Positions 31,835-40,443 of a stretch of 42,764 bases of DNA are shown piece after piece. A model generated the notes under the pieces. It had not been told where the DNA came from, made no database searches, and saw only the letters and a list, made by a program, of their open reading frames with translations. Both the position numbers and the translations under genes were made by a program. The stretch comes from Candidatus Gastranaerophilales bacterium (GTDB taxonomy: Bacteria; Cyanobacteriota; Vampirovibrionia; Gastranaerophilales; Gastranaerophilaceae): NCBI GenBank assembly GCA_944322945.1, contig CALUQN010000023.1, positions 1 to 42,764 of the forward strand, written 5' to 3'. Positions within the stretch are counted from its first letter, which is position 1; each line of letters starts with the position of its first letter.

Positions 31835-34800
31835 GCTCCACCTCTTTCAAAATATCCGTAAATATTATGCTTGGCTCCTGCTGCACAACTTTGTCAAAAG
31901 ATTTTGTCTTGGTGCTGACTGTAAAGAACAATTTTCTTTTCGCGCGTGTAATGGCAACGTACAAAAGCCGCAAATTTTCGGAAATAAGCTCCTGTTTTAG
32001 GTCAAATTCAGTTTTTGGTTTGTAGTTCGGGTTAAGCCTGCGGATGTTTTCCATAAAATCCGAGGATTTGAGTTTGATTTGACTAAAGTCAAGTGTCAGG
32101 CTCTTTTCTGTCATTTCAGGGATAAAGACATAATCAAATTCATCGCCTTTGGATTTATGAAGAGTCATAATCTGGACTTTGCCTTCCAGAAATTCTCTGT
32201 TGGATTCGTCTTCTTCCGAGAAAAATTTGAACCCGCTCAATGACGGTTTCTTCGCTAATTCGCCAAGCCGCTCGACAATATAATTGAGGCTTTTATTTGT
32301 GGTGCTTATTCTTTTGATTAAGGTTGAAATCAGGTAGACATTGGATTTTTCAATTTCGCTTTTGAAATAGTAACGTCCGATTTTAATTGCAAGCTCCTCT
32401 GCGGTTAGAGCAGGAAACGAGAGCCAGTAGGTCAAATCCCAGTAAAATTGTTCAAGGTGTCGATTGTCTAAGTCGTCACAATTCATTTGCACAAACGGGG
32501 TCTCAAGTTTTCTGATATCAGCGCCGAGCCGCGGCTTGTAAAAGCCGAGTTCTGCGAGGATTTCATAATTGTCTGCTATCACATTGTTGTCAAACGGCGA
32601 CAAAATCATCTGCATTACCGCAAAAATCCCTTTGAAAATGGATTTTTGTTCAAGGCATTCGCTTCTGGTGATACTTTTTAAGCCGCTGTCGTTTACGTAG
32701 TTTTGCCACTGTGCAACCTGATAGTTGTTTCTCAAAAGAATTCCGACTGTCGCTTTAGGCTCTTTTTCAAATGTGTTTTTTATGACTTTCAGGATGTAAT
32801 TTCTTTCTTCAAAGTAATTTTCAAATACTTTTCCGCATACAGCATTTTTTTGAACGGGATTTTTGCCTTCAACAGGCTGCATAAATATTTTGAAGAATGC
32901 GTTTTTGGTTTCTTCACTTGTCTCCGCCCATCTGACAAGAGAATTTGCAAGCTGCCATACATCCTGTGTACATCTTTGCGAACAGTTCATGCTGACGTTT
33001 TGGCTTTCCGCTATAAATTTTCTGAACCCTTCGACATCGGCGTTAGAAAATGTCGTTGTGATTGCCTGGTTAATATCTCCGCAGCGGATTAGGTTTTTAT
33101 ATTTGGCGCTCAAAAGGTTAATCAGACGCTGCTGGATAGAGGAGGAATCCTGCGCTTCGTCTTCTATTATGTAATGGCAGATATCCTGATAGTGTTTGAG
33201 AATATCATCATTTTCTTCAAGAAGTTTCACCGATGAAATCAGCATGTCGTCGTAGTCAATGAGGTTGGACTCTTTCATAATCCGGTTATATTCGTTGAAA
33301 AATTCAAAGAATTTTTTGAGTTTTGCGTCGGAAATATTTGGCGGCTGAACCCCTTGTGAGATTTTAAACACCGAGCAGGCGCGGTCAAATTCTTCGGTTT
33401 CATTTTTTTTGAGTTTTAATTTTGTTGAAATTTCTCTGACGATGCGTGTCCTTTGGGAATCGTCACAGATTTCAAAATCCGAGCTCAACCCGAGGCGCTC
33501 AAAGTTTCCGTTTTCTTTCAAAATTCTTAGTGCAAGTCCGTGTATTGTGCTGATATTCGGCAATTGTGAGGAGTTTTGCCGTATATTTTTAATTCTTTCT
33601 CTAAAATTTCTGGCAGCGGATTCCATATAGGTCATTACAAAAATATTTTCCGGATTAACGCCTCTATCGAGAAGTTTTACAATCAGTGCAAGCAGAATAG
33701 TTGTTTTGCCGGCGCCGGGGACTGCTGATATTGCCATTTTCCCTGATTGATATTCAAGTACCGGCTTTTGATCGTCGCGCGGGGTTATTCTGAATTTTTT
33801 TTCTTTCGGAGTTTCTTCTATAATATTTACTTCTGCAATATAATTTTCAATTCCGCCTAGATTTTCGACACCGTTGCCGTCAAAGAGGCTTGAGAAAGTA
33901 TAAATATGTTCATCCGCACAGAGGGTGAGTTTCCTTAAAATTCGTGCTGTTTTATCTTTTCCGAGTTCTAAATTATCATCAATAGTAAACTCGTCTTTGT
34001 GCCAGTCTTTTTGAAATACCCACGCATTATACAATGGTCCTGTGTCGCTTTTTATCCAGTCAGAATTCGATGTATCGAGCCAGAATTGATATTTTGTGCG
34101 GATTTGATTATCAATAATTTTCTGCGGGGTTCCGATTACAAGGTCGCGCGGGGCTATTTCCAATGTAGAATACGGATTTTCCGCGATTATTGAATTTTCA
34201 ATCTGGGTCAAAATTTCTTGTTTCCTTTTGTCAAATTCATCTTTATAAATATTTTCAAAGTCCTGCAATTGTTTTATAAAAAAGTTAAATTTTTTCAATT
34301 CTTCGGGATTAGTGGTGCTAAAATCCGCAAGCTCAGTAAATATTTCATAAACCTGTTCTGATAATTTTAAATTTCCGGCTTCAAGTTTAGTCTTTAATTT
34401 CAGGAGTTTGGAATATTTTTCATTGTGTTCCGGAATTGAAAAGTTATAGCCAATAAGATTTTTATTTGCGGTAAAATTTTCAAGAATTTCTTTGCAATAT
34501 TTAACAGGAATACCGAGGAAATCAGAGAGAACAACACGTAAATCAAATTCCGTCAAATCGTTTCTGAATTCTGATGTGAGCTTTAAAATGTTCAAAGAAG
34601 CAAGCACAAGGCGGTTTTGAATGAGTTTTTCGCTTCCTGAAAGATAGACTATATTCAAATTTTTCAAGTTTTCAGAAAGCGTAAATTTCAGCATATCGTC
34701 AATAACCGGAGTAACGACGGCAATTTCTGACGGCAAAATATTTTTATCCAGCAGTTCTTTAATTTTTTTGACGGTTAAATCAATCATGCCGGCGCGCTTT

Positions 34801-35693
34801 GACGGTGAAAATACCGAAAAATGACCGAGCGGAGTTTTTTTGTCTTCTTTAACGTTTGTGAATAAAATTTCCGCGTCCTCAGCGAGATTAGATACCGTTT
34901 CAATTTGTACAACAGGCTGCTTGAACAAGTCTTCAAACCCGAAAACGGAAGTTCTGTCCGCACTCAAATACCCTGACCTGCTTGAACCTTTTGTATCAAA
35001 TGCAATAAAAACATCTTTCAGCTGAGGTGCAATATGTCTTACAAAATCCATTGCAATCGGTGTGAGTTCATCCGCATCATCTATGAATAAATATTCAATA
35101 TTTTTAAAATAACCGGTATTTTGATATATGTATTTGAAAACAAGGGTTTGTCTCAGATAATCAAAATCTCTCATTTGCAGAGTTTTAGAGAGAAATTTTT
35201 TCAGTGCTGCTCTGGCGTCGTCCGCAAAACTCTCTTTCAAAATCCCTGCGCGCCACTCAACTTCATCGTCATTAAGATTGTTCTGAACTATCAGTGAATA
35301 CCTCCTGAATAGCTGATGCAGAAGAGATTTTTTTGAATTGTAGCCTCGGAATTTTATTGATTTTATAATGTCTTTCATTATAAATTGAGACACTTCAAGC
35401 CCTGCAAGATTCGGAATAATTTCCGGGTCTTGATATGGATTTACATTCTCCAAAACAGCCCAGTTGTCAATAACAGAATTGTATACCAGTGAAAAAAATG
35501 AATGAATTTGAAGTTTTTCGTGTGCGTCAATTTTCAGCAATTTCTGAACACATTGTGTAAAGTTTTCTTTCAAAGATGAATTCTGTACAAGCACAAGAAT
35601 TTTTGAAGAATTAATATTTTTATTCAAAAGTTTTGCGTAATTTTCAACAAGTAAATCAGTCTTTTTTGAGGCTATAGAGCCGTTTATCAGCAA
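31827..35693 (-). CDS. UvrD/AddA-like helicase fused to an inactive AddB-like N-terminal half
   Basis: This 1288-residue protein has two helicase-like halves. The first (about 1-600) begins with a degenerate P-loop (NGSIASKKTDLL, 4-15) and has a motif II relic LFIDDADEL near 203-210, recalling the AddB N-terminus. The second is an active superfamily 1A helicase: Walker A AVPGAGKTT near 655, motif Ia VMTYMESAARNFRERI, Walker B IIEDEAQDSS near 843, RCGDINQAI, motif V TLHKSKGDEFDYVF near 1174 and motif VI YVAITRAKRKLFF. The start is TTG, with AGGAG about 10 nt before it; no in-frame ATG is nearby. With the following nuclease it probably resects double-strand breaks for RecA. Confidence 0.82.
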   Translation of the reverse strand: MLINGSIASKKTDLLVENYAKLLNKNINSSKILVLVQNSSLKENFTQCVQKLLKIDAHEKLQIHSFFSLVYNSVIDNWAVLENVNPYQDPEIIPNLAGLEVSQFIMKDIIKSIKFRGYNSKKSLLHQLFRRYSLIVQNNLNDDEVEWRAGILKESFADDARAALKKFLSKTLQMRDFDYLRQTLVFKYIYQNTGYFKNIEYLFIDDADELTPIAMDFVRHIAPQLKDVFIAFDTKGSSRSGYLSADRTSVFGFEDLFKQPVVQIETVSNLAEDAEILFTNVKEDKKTPLGHFSVFSPSKRAGMIDLTVKKIKELLDKNILPSEIAVVTPVIDDMLKFTLSENLKNLNIVYLSGSEKLIQNRLVLASLNILKLTSEFRNDLTEFDLRVVLSDFLGIPVKYCKEILENFTANKNLIGYNFSIPEHNEKYSKLLKLKTKLEAGNLKLSEQVYEIFTELADFSTTNPEELKKFNFFIKQLQDFENIYKDEFDKRKQEILTQIENSIIAENPYSTLEIAPRDLVIGTPQKIIDNQIRTKYQFWLDTSNSDWIKSDTGPLYNAWVFQKDWHKDEFTIDDNLELGKDKTARILRKLTLCADEHIYTFSSLFDGNGVENLGGIENYIAEVNIIEETPKEKKFRITPRDDQKPVLEYQSGKMAISAVPGAGKTTILLALIVKLLDRGVNPENIFVMTYMESAARNFRERIKNIRQNSSQLPNISTIHGLALRILKENGNFERLGLSSDFEICDDSQRTRIVREISTKLKLKKNETEEFDRACSVFKISQGVQPPNISDAKLKKFFEFFNEYNRIMKESNLIDYDDMLISSVKLLEENDDILKHYQDICHYIIEDEAQDSSSIQQRLINLLSAKYKNLIRCGDINQAITTTFSNADVEGFRKFIAESQNVSMNCSQRCTQDVWQLANSLVRWAETSEETKNAFFKIFMQPVEGKNPVQKNAVCGKVFENYFEERNYILKVIKNTFEKEPKATVGILLRNNYQVAQWQNYVNDSGLKSITRSECLEQKSIFKGIFAVMQMILSPFDNNVIADNYEILAELGFYKPRLGADIRKLETPFVQMNCDDLDNRHLEQFYWDLTYWLSFPALTAEELAIKIGRYYFKSEIEKSNVYLISTLIKRISTTNKSLNYIVERLGELAKKPSLSGFKFFSEEDESNREFLEGKVQIMTLHKSKGDEFDYVFIPEMTEKSLTLDFSQIKLKSSDFMENIRRLNPNYKPKTEFDLKQELISENLRLLYVAITRAKRKLFFTVSTKTKSFDKVVQQEPSIIFTDILKEVEHE

Positions 35694-35774
35694 AAATTTC
35701 CCGCTCCTTTTCTTTCATTTTTATCTTAGCATAAAAATTACTCTTTTAAATTAAAATCTAATCTAAATAAACTA

Positions 35775-35803
35775 TTGCATTTTCCTGAAATTTAAGCTAC
35801 TAT
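35775..35803 (+). promoter_or_regulatory. Promoter of the winged-helix gene with repeated TACTATTTAG
   Basis: TTGCAT (35775-35780), a 17-bp spacer, TACTAT (35798-35803). The ten bases TACTATTTAG at 35798-35807 recur at 35828-35837, 30 bp downstream (about three helical turns). The second copy may be an operator bound by the small DNA-binding product itself. Confidence 0.5.
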
Positions 35804-35858
35804 TTAGCTATCAAATAAAGGTTAATGTACTATTTAGACAAATTTGCAGGAGGTTAAG

Positions 35859-36065
35859 ATGCAAGAATTACAAGAACAAATTGGTTTTTCAGCAGGTCAA
35901 ATCTACGATTATTTGAACAATAACGGCGAAACTACTTTTGCTAAAATCAAAAAAGAATTAGATTTGAAAGGCAATTTTGCTGACTTAGGTCTCGGCTGGT
36001 TAGCTAGAGAAGACAAAGTTGCTATCTCTAAAAAAGGTTCTTCAGTTAACGTAAGACTTAAATAG
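35859..36065 (+). CDS. Small winged-helix protein (DUF2582-like)
   Basis: This 68-residue protein (MQELQEQIGFSAGQIYDYLN, NNGETTFAKIKKELDLKG, GLGWLAREDKVAISKKGSSV) matches the compact winged helix-turn-helix fold of the DUF2582 family. Members are small putative DNA-binding proteins of unknown role. The ATG at 35859 was chosen for its perfect AGGAGG 6 nt before it; an in-frame upstream codon at 35844 lies ahead of that site. It has its own promoter and terminator and is probably expressed strongly, as the good codons and signals suggest. Confidence 0.78.
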   Translation: MQELQEQIGFSAGQIYDYLNNNGETTFAKIKKELDLKGNFADLGLGWLAREDKVAISKKGSSVNVRLK

Positions 36066-36089
36066 TTTTTATTGAAACAAAAAAAGTAA

Positions 36090-36121
36090 AAAAACACTTC
36101 TCAAAATGGGAAGTGTTTTTT
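36090..36121 (+). terminator. Terminator of the winged-helix gene
   Basis: Eleven-bp stem AAAAACACTTC (36090-36100) / GAAGTGTTTTT (36110-36120) with a 9-nt loop and a T-rich tail. Confidence 0.88.
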
Positions 36122-36173
36122 ACTTTCTGCAAAAAAATTTCAATCGCGCATATCATTTTTAATTGCGGCAGTA

Positions 36174-36182
36174 TGGTATAAT
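36174..36182 (+). promoter_or_regulatory. Extended -10 promoter of uvrC, predicted leaderless
   Basis: TGG-TATAAT; the two adjacent ATG codons begin 4 and 7 nt after the box, so the second (36190) falls at or next to the predicted transcription start. No -35 match is seen, as expected for an extended -10. Confidence 0.5.
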
Positions 36183-36186
36183 AAAA

Positions 36187-37848
36187 ATGATGAACGAAAA
36201 ATTAAAACAAACGCTGAAACTGCTTCCTGAACTTCCGGGCTGCTACATATACTACAACAAAGATAATGAAATAATTTACGTGGGTAAAGCAAAAATTCTC
36301 AAACGCCGCGTAAAAAGTTACTTCAATAAAAAACACGACAGCGTAAAAGTTCAGGTGCTGGTATCACAAATAGACCGGCTGGAATACATAATAACAAATA
36401 CGGAAGTCGAAGCTCTCATCCTTGAAAGTCATCTGATTAAAAAGCACAAACCCCGTTATAATATTCTGCTCAAAGATGACAAAAAATATCCGTATTTTCT
36501 TGTGACGGACGAGGATTTTCCGCGGATATCTGTTGTAAGAAAAAAGAATATAAATCCTGAAAAAGGACGATATTACGGACCTTATACAGATGTGAGAGCA
36601 ATGTATTCGACACTTGATTTTTTAAAAAAAATCTTTCCGCTGAAACAGTGCAAAACCCCGAAATTCAAAGACCGTCCCTGTCTGTATTACCAGATAGGGC
36701 GCTGCATGGCACCTTGCCAAAATCTTGTGACAAGCGAAGAATACAAAAATATTGTGCATCAGGCTGAACTTTTTCTTGCCGGAAAACAAACCGAATTAAT
36801 GCAACAATTGATGGAACAAATCCAGAAATATTCTGACACCCTGCAATTTGAAAAAGCAGCGCGGCTCCGGGACAGTTATCTTGATTTGAAAAAGACACTG
36901 GAAAAACAAAAAGTTGTTTACGAAAATACCAAGCTAAATGAAGATGTAATTTCTCTGATGGCAGAAGACGGAATTTTTGCCATCGTAATCCTGATGGTGC
37001 GAGAAGGGCGGCTTATCGACAAAAAAGATTTTGTATATGAGGTGGAAGAAGAAGACAGAACAGAATTTTTCGCGACATTTTTCAAAGAATATTACAGCAC
37101 ACTCTCGCTGGAATTTCCGGATAAAGTAATTTCAAACGAGCTGGAAGCTGTCGGAGAAAAGGCACTTTATGAAGAGTGGCTCGAAATTTTAGCTGGCAAG
37201 AAAGTCAAAATAAGTTACGGAAAATCCGCGCAGGGTAAAGAACTCCAATCACTTGCCGACAAAAATGCAAAAGTGGTTCTGGACAACGCAAAACTCGCTA
37301 AAATGTCAAAAATCCGTGACGACTTTAACGAAATTGGCTCATATTTAGCTGAAAAATTACGGCTCAAAAATTTTCCGCACAGAATTGAATGCTATGACAT
37401 TTCGCACATACAAGGCACAAACACTGTTGCTTCAATGGTTACCTTCATCAACGGATTGAGCAAAAAATCAGAATATAAAAAATTTAAAATTAAAACCACA
37501 GAAGGCAAGCCGGATGACTTTCTTTCAATGAAAGAAGTTCTGACTCGCAGGCTTTCGCACTTAGGTGAAAAAAACTGGGACAAACCGGATTTAATGATAA
37601 TAGACGGAGGCAAAGGGCAGCTTTCCAGTGTCATGGAAATCATCAAAGAACTTGGCGTAGAAGGGATTGACGTGGTATCTCTGGCGAAAAGAAACGAAGA
37701 AGTATTTTTACCGAAACAATCTGAGCCGGTTATTTTGCCGAGAAACTCCAGCGCGCTGTTTTTGTTCCAGCGGATAAGAGATGAGGCGCACAGGTTTGCC
37801 ATCACATATCACAGAAACCTGCGGTCAAAAGCGCTTAAACATCAATAG
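36187..37848 (+). CDS. uvrC: UvrC excinuclease subunit lacking the C-terminal HhH domain
   Basis: This is the nuclease subunit of UvrABC, which cuts both sides of a DNA lesion. Seen in order: a GIY-YIG domain (LPGCYIYYNKDNEIIYVGKA), the four-Cys region CKTPKFKDRPCLYYQIGRCM, a UVR domain (DTLQFEKAARLRDSYLDLKK) and an RNase H-like domain (CYDISHIQGTN near 400, DLMIIDGGKGQL, DEAHRFA). The protein then stops after HRNLRSKALKHQ, exactly where normal UvrC (about 600 residues) continues into two helix-hairpin-helix motifs. At 552-553 residues it is about 50-60 short. Repeat cluster R2 follows at once. Start choice: ATG 36187 or 36190, next to an extended -10, without a ribosome site. Confidence 0.93.
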   Translation: MMNEKLKQTLKLLPELPGCYIYYNKDNEIIYVGKAKILKRRVKSYFNKKHDSVKVQVLVSQIDRLEYIITNTEVEALILESHLIKKHKPRYNILLKDDKKYPYFLVTDEDFPRISVVRKKNINPEKGRYYGPYTDVRAMYSTLDFLKKIFPLKQCKTPKFKDRPCLYYQIGRCMAPCQNLVTSEEYKNIVHQAELFLAGKQTELMQQLMEQIQKYSDTLQFEKAARLRDSYLDLKKTLEKQKVVYENTKLNEDVISLMAEDGIFAIVILMVREGRLIDKKDFVYEVEEEDRTEFFATFFKEYYSTLSLEFPDKVISNELEAVGEKALYEEWLEILAGKKVKISYGKSAQGKELQSLADKNAKVVLDNAKLAKMSKIRDDFNEIGSYLAEKLRLKNFPHRIECYDISHIQGTNTVASMVTFINGLSKKSEYKKFKIKTTEGKPDDFLSMKEVLTRRLSHLGEKNWDKPDLMIIDGGKGQLSSVMEIIKELGVEGIDVVSLAKRNEEVFLPKQSEPVILPRNSSALFLFQRIRDEAHRFAITYHRNLRSKALKHQ

Positions 37849-37862
37849 CAAGCCCCCTTGCT
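37847..37862 (+). terminator. Possible short stem-loop after uvrC
   Basis: AGCAAG-CCCC-CTTGCT overlaps the uvrC stop and is followed by TGATTT. The stem is short and the T run poor, so termination is doubtful. Confidence 0.3.
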
Positions 37863-37930
37863 TGATTTGAGAAGAGGGAGACCACCCATCGCGGCTCTGT
37901 GAGACGATTAACTAATAAAAAGAACATATA

Positions 37931-37962
37931 AATCACTCAATCACTTAGTCACTTAATCACCT
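37931..37962 (+). repeat. 8-bp tandem repeat, four units
   Basis: Units are AATCACTC, AATCACTT, AGTCACTT, AATCACCT. Same unit length and copy number as the array in R1 but unrelated sequence. Confidence 0.8.
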
Positions 37963-38160
37963 TGTCCGATTAAGACTTCACCCTGCCCCTCTCCTACTAA
38001 GATTGAAAAGCTCTTACGGGCGTAATAAAAGCCGGATTTTCAAAGACTTTTAAAGTTTCTTGAATATCTTCGAAAGGCGGTATTTTAGTTTGTGGAAATA
38101 GTAATGATGCAAACATCATGTTTGCTGTTCATTTCTTTCTCTTTTATTGCGAGTAAAAGA

Positions 38161-38485
38161 GCAAACGTTACGTTTGCATCAACAAGTATGAAAAAACAGT
38201 AATAAAATAAACAAAACTGCAAAACTTGAAACAGAACCAAAGAAAGAGAAAAACGCGACCAAAAGAAACGAGTTATCAGAAACTACGTTTCTGAAACTTC
38301 CTTTTTTCTTATTGTCGCCCTGAACTTGTTTAAACCTCCTTCCCCGGCTTGGGGAAGGCTGGGATGGGGAGCAACAGGTCCAGCCATCGTAAAGTCCTGC
38401 GTTGGCTTTCCGCACGGCAAGATCCTGAACAGCTTGAAAATCACGTTTTTCAAAAAAACGGATTTTCTACGCTTTCAGGATGACA
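38161..38485 (+). repeat. 325-bp direct duplication, copy 1
   Basis: Matches 38742-39066 at a fixed offset of 581 bp, with two differences noticed by eye (GCGACC/GCGACT and GAGTTA/GAGTCA). It includes the short form of element A at 38314-38485. Confidence 0.9.
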
Positions 38486-38736
38486 GCAACCATTATGTCC
38501 GTCCCCTCACCCGGCACTACGTGCCACCCTCTCCAAATCGGGAGAGGGTAAAACCGTCATATCGTCTTTAGAGTTACTGTAGGTCAGGCATTGCCTGACA
38601 GAAAGACCTCACCCCTGCCCCTCTCCTACTAAGATTGAAAAGCTCTTACGGGCGTAATAAAAGCCGACTGTTAAAAGACTTTCAAAATTTCTTGAACATC
38701 TTCAAAAGGAGATATTTTGAAAGATGAATAGTCCTA

Positions 38737-38763
38737 TTGATGCAAACGTTACGTTTGCATCAA
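38737..38763. repeat. 27-bp perfect palindrome
   Basis: Arms TTGATGCAAACGT and its exact complement (13 bp each) around a single T at 38750. A shorter form (8-bp arms, GCAAACGT) opens copy 1 at 38161. It resembles the AACATGATG palindrome of element B. Confidence 0.85.
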
Positions 38764-39066
38764 CAAGTATGAAAAAACAGTAATAAAATAAACAAAACTG
38801 CAAAACTTGAAACAGAACCAAAGAAAGAGAAAAACGCGACTAAAAGAAACGAGTCATCAGAAACTACGTTTCTGAAACTTCCTTTTTTCTTATTGTCGCC
38901 CTGAACTTGTTTAAACCTCCTTCCCCGGCTTGGGGAAGGCTGGGATGGGGAGCAACAGGTCCAGCCATCGTAAAGTCCTGCGTTGGCTTTCCGCACGGCA
39001 AGATCCTGAACAGCTTGAAAATCACGTTTTTCAAAAAAACGGATTTTCTACGCTTTCAGGATGACA
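38742..39066 (+). repeat. 325-bp direct duplication, copy 2
   Basis: Second copy of 38161-38485; contains element A short form at 38895-39066. After it the sequence diverges (GACATTAAGACC against GACAGCAACC). Confidence 0.9.
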
Positions 39067-39123
39067 TTAAGACCTCACCCTGCCCTGTATTAGAGATTTG
39101 CGACGAATTATATTGCACATTAC

Positions 39124-40236
39124 TTAATCAATATGTGACGGAAGACCGCCGATTGAGGCATTGTTATCTATTTCTATTACATGGCGGATTATGGTGTGTG
39201 CCATCAAAAGCATGTAAGGGTTAATCTCATTCGTGTTAGACATATTAATCTTTGCCTGGGCATTTTTATCTTCTGCCGACTGCGGCTCAGAACGTTTTGT
39301 CTCAAATGAAATTACAGACTGCATTGAGTAACTCTTCTGTTCTTTTTCTATCCTGAGCATCAATTCATCTTTCGGGAATTTTTCGGAGCATTCAATAGCT
39401 GTATGAACTGAATTTGATGTTTCCAAAATCAAAGTAGCCGTCACAACACCGTAATTTTTAGTTGTAATGGTTATAACAAGTATACTGTCATTAGGGTCGC
39501 CGGATTCAGAGGCTTCAATTTCCAAATCAAACCCCACGCCTTCCTGCAGCGGCAGCCAAGGAAGATACAACAGCATAAGCGTTTTAAGAGTTTGTGTCGG
39601 GTTGTTTTGACCGGCAGCGGCAATACTTGCGTTTATAAGCTTTGCTGTATCTTTCATCTGCGAAAGGTCAGTCACGCCTGACTGGGACGCTGCAGCCATT
39701 GCGGCTATCAGTTTTGTAATCGCATCCTTGCCGTTGGTTTGCAAAAGCACTGCTATCTCATTAAGATTAATCATAGCACTGGTGGAAATAGGAAGGTTTT
39801 TCAGCATAGCCTGCATATTCTGGGTCATCTGCTGCTGGAGAGTTGCCTGCATTTGGGTGGTGCCAAGCCCCTGCAACTGCGCAAGGATTTGCGCCTGCAT
39901 CTGCGAAAGAATATTCCGCTGTGCATTGACATGGTTTAAAAACCTCTGATTGAACTCCGCCTGCGACATATTCTTTTGCAAAATATACAAAAGCTCATTC
40001 ATATTCCGCGGAAGCTTCAATAAGTCTTTGACATAAAGCGACTGATCCATACTTTTGAGAGTATTCATCTGCATAGTGTTGAGGCTGGTTGAATACATCG
40101 GCTCCATATTACTCTGAAAATTAGCCCCGCCGGACTCCGCAGCACCGGGTGACGGCGCGTTTTTATTAACCGCACCGCCGGATTGCAGTTTGTGGATGTA
40201 TTTTGGAAGCATTCGCCCGAGATTGTAATTTTCCAT
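39124..40236 (-). CDS. Unrecognised 370-residue protein, Gln/Met/Asn-rich
   Basis: I do not recognise this protein with confidence. The first 50 residues are Gly/Pro/Ala-rich. Residues about 85-180 are helical and Gln/Met-rich (SQMQAQILAQLQGLGTTQMQ). A globular part then starts LMLLYLPWLPLQEGVGFDLE and carries alternating beta strands (SILVITITTKNYGVVTATLI). That last pattern loosely recalls flagellar hook-length (FliK-type) C-terminal domains, where a leucine/proline stretch precedes a compact beta domain, but no flagellar gene is nearby. No signal peptide. AAGG lies 6 nt before the ATG, and a TATAAT at 40262-40257 is the probable -10. It is divergent from the 584-residue gene. Confidence 0.65.
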   Translation of the reverse strand: MENYNLGRMLPKYIHKLQSGGAVNKNAPSPGAAESGGANFQSNMEPMYSTSLNTMQMNTLKSMDQSLYVKDLLKLPRNMNELLYILQKNMSQAEFNQRFLNHVNAQRNILSQMQAQILAQLQGLGTTQMQATLQQQMTQNMQAMLKNLPISTSAMINLNEIAVLLQTNGKDAITKLIAAMAAASQSGVTDLSQMKDTAKLINASIAAAGQNNPTQTLKTLMLLYLPWLPLQEGVGFDLEIEASESGDPNDSILVITITTKNYGVVTATLILETSNSVHTAIECSEKFPKDELMLRIEKEQKSYSMQSVISFETKRSEPQSAEDKNAQAKINMSNTNEINPYMLLMAHTIIRHVIEIDNNASIGGLPSHID

Positions 40237-40443
40237 CTAAAGCCTTAGGTTGTTTTATTATACTTATAATTATTTTAACGGATTTTTCAAGCAAAGTCTA
40301 CAAAAATTCAGTAGAAATTTATAGCAAATATTAACTTTTGTAACAATTTAAAAGAGAATAACCCACACATATATTAAAGTTTTCAGGCAAAAATGCCGTC
40401 AATAAACATGTATACAAAATTTTGAAAGGATCCTGAATAAAGT

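Larger units (their letters stand above)
37849..39123. repeat. Repeat cluster R2 (intergenic)
   Basis: Nearly 1.3 kb between the ends of two convergent genes, without a credible coding region. It contains an 8-bp tandem array (37931-37962), element B inverted (about 37996-38130), the first copy of a 325-bp duplication (38161-38485), a CCCTCTCC stem-loop and GTCAGGCA palindrome (38583-38599), a diverged second element B, a 27-bp perfect palindrome (38737-38763), and the second copy of the duplication (38742-39066). Short frames of 70-105 codons here are the repeats read through and are not taken as genes. Confidence 0.85.

Noticed and set aside
38179-38415. 78-codon minus-strand frame duplicated at 38760-38996
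   Set aside because: Identical because the 325-bp repeat is duplicated. Composition and position within palindromic repeats do not support coding.
39124-40236. FliK flagellar hook-length protein
   Set aside because: The resemblance is limited to a short Leu/Pro stretch and strand pattern, and no flagellar gene is nearby.
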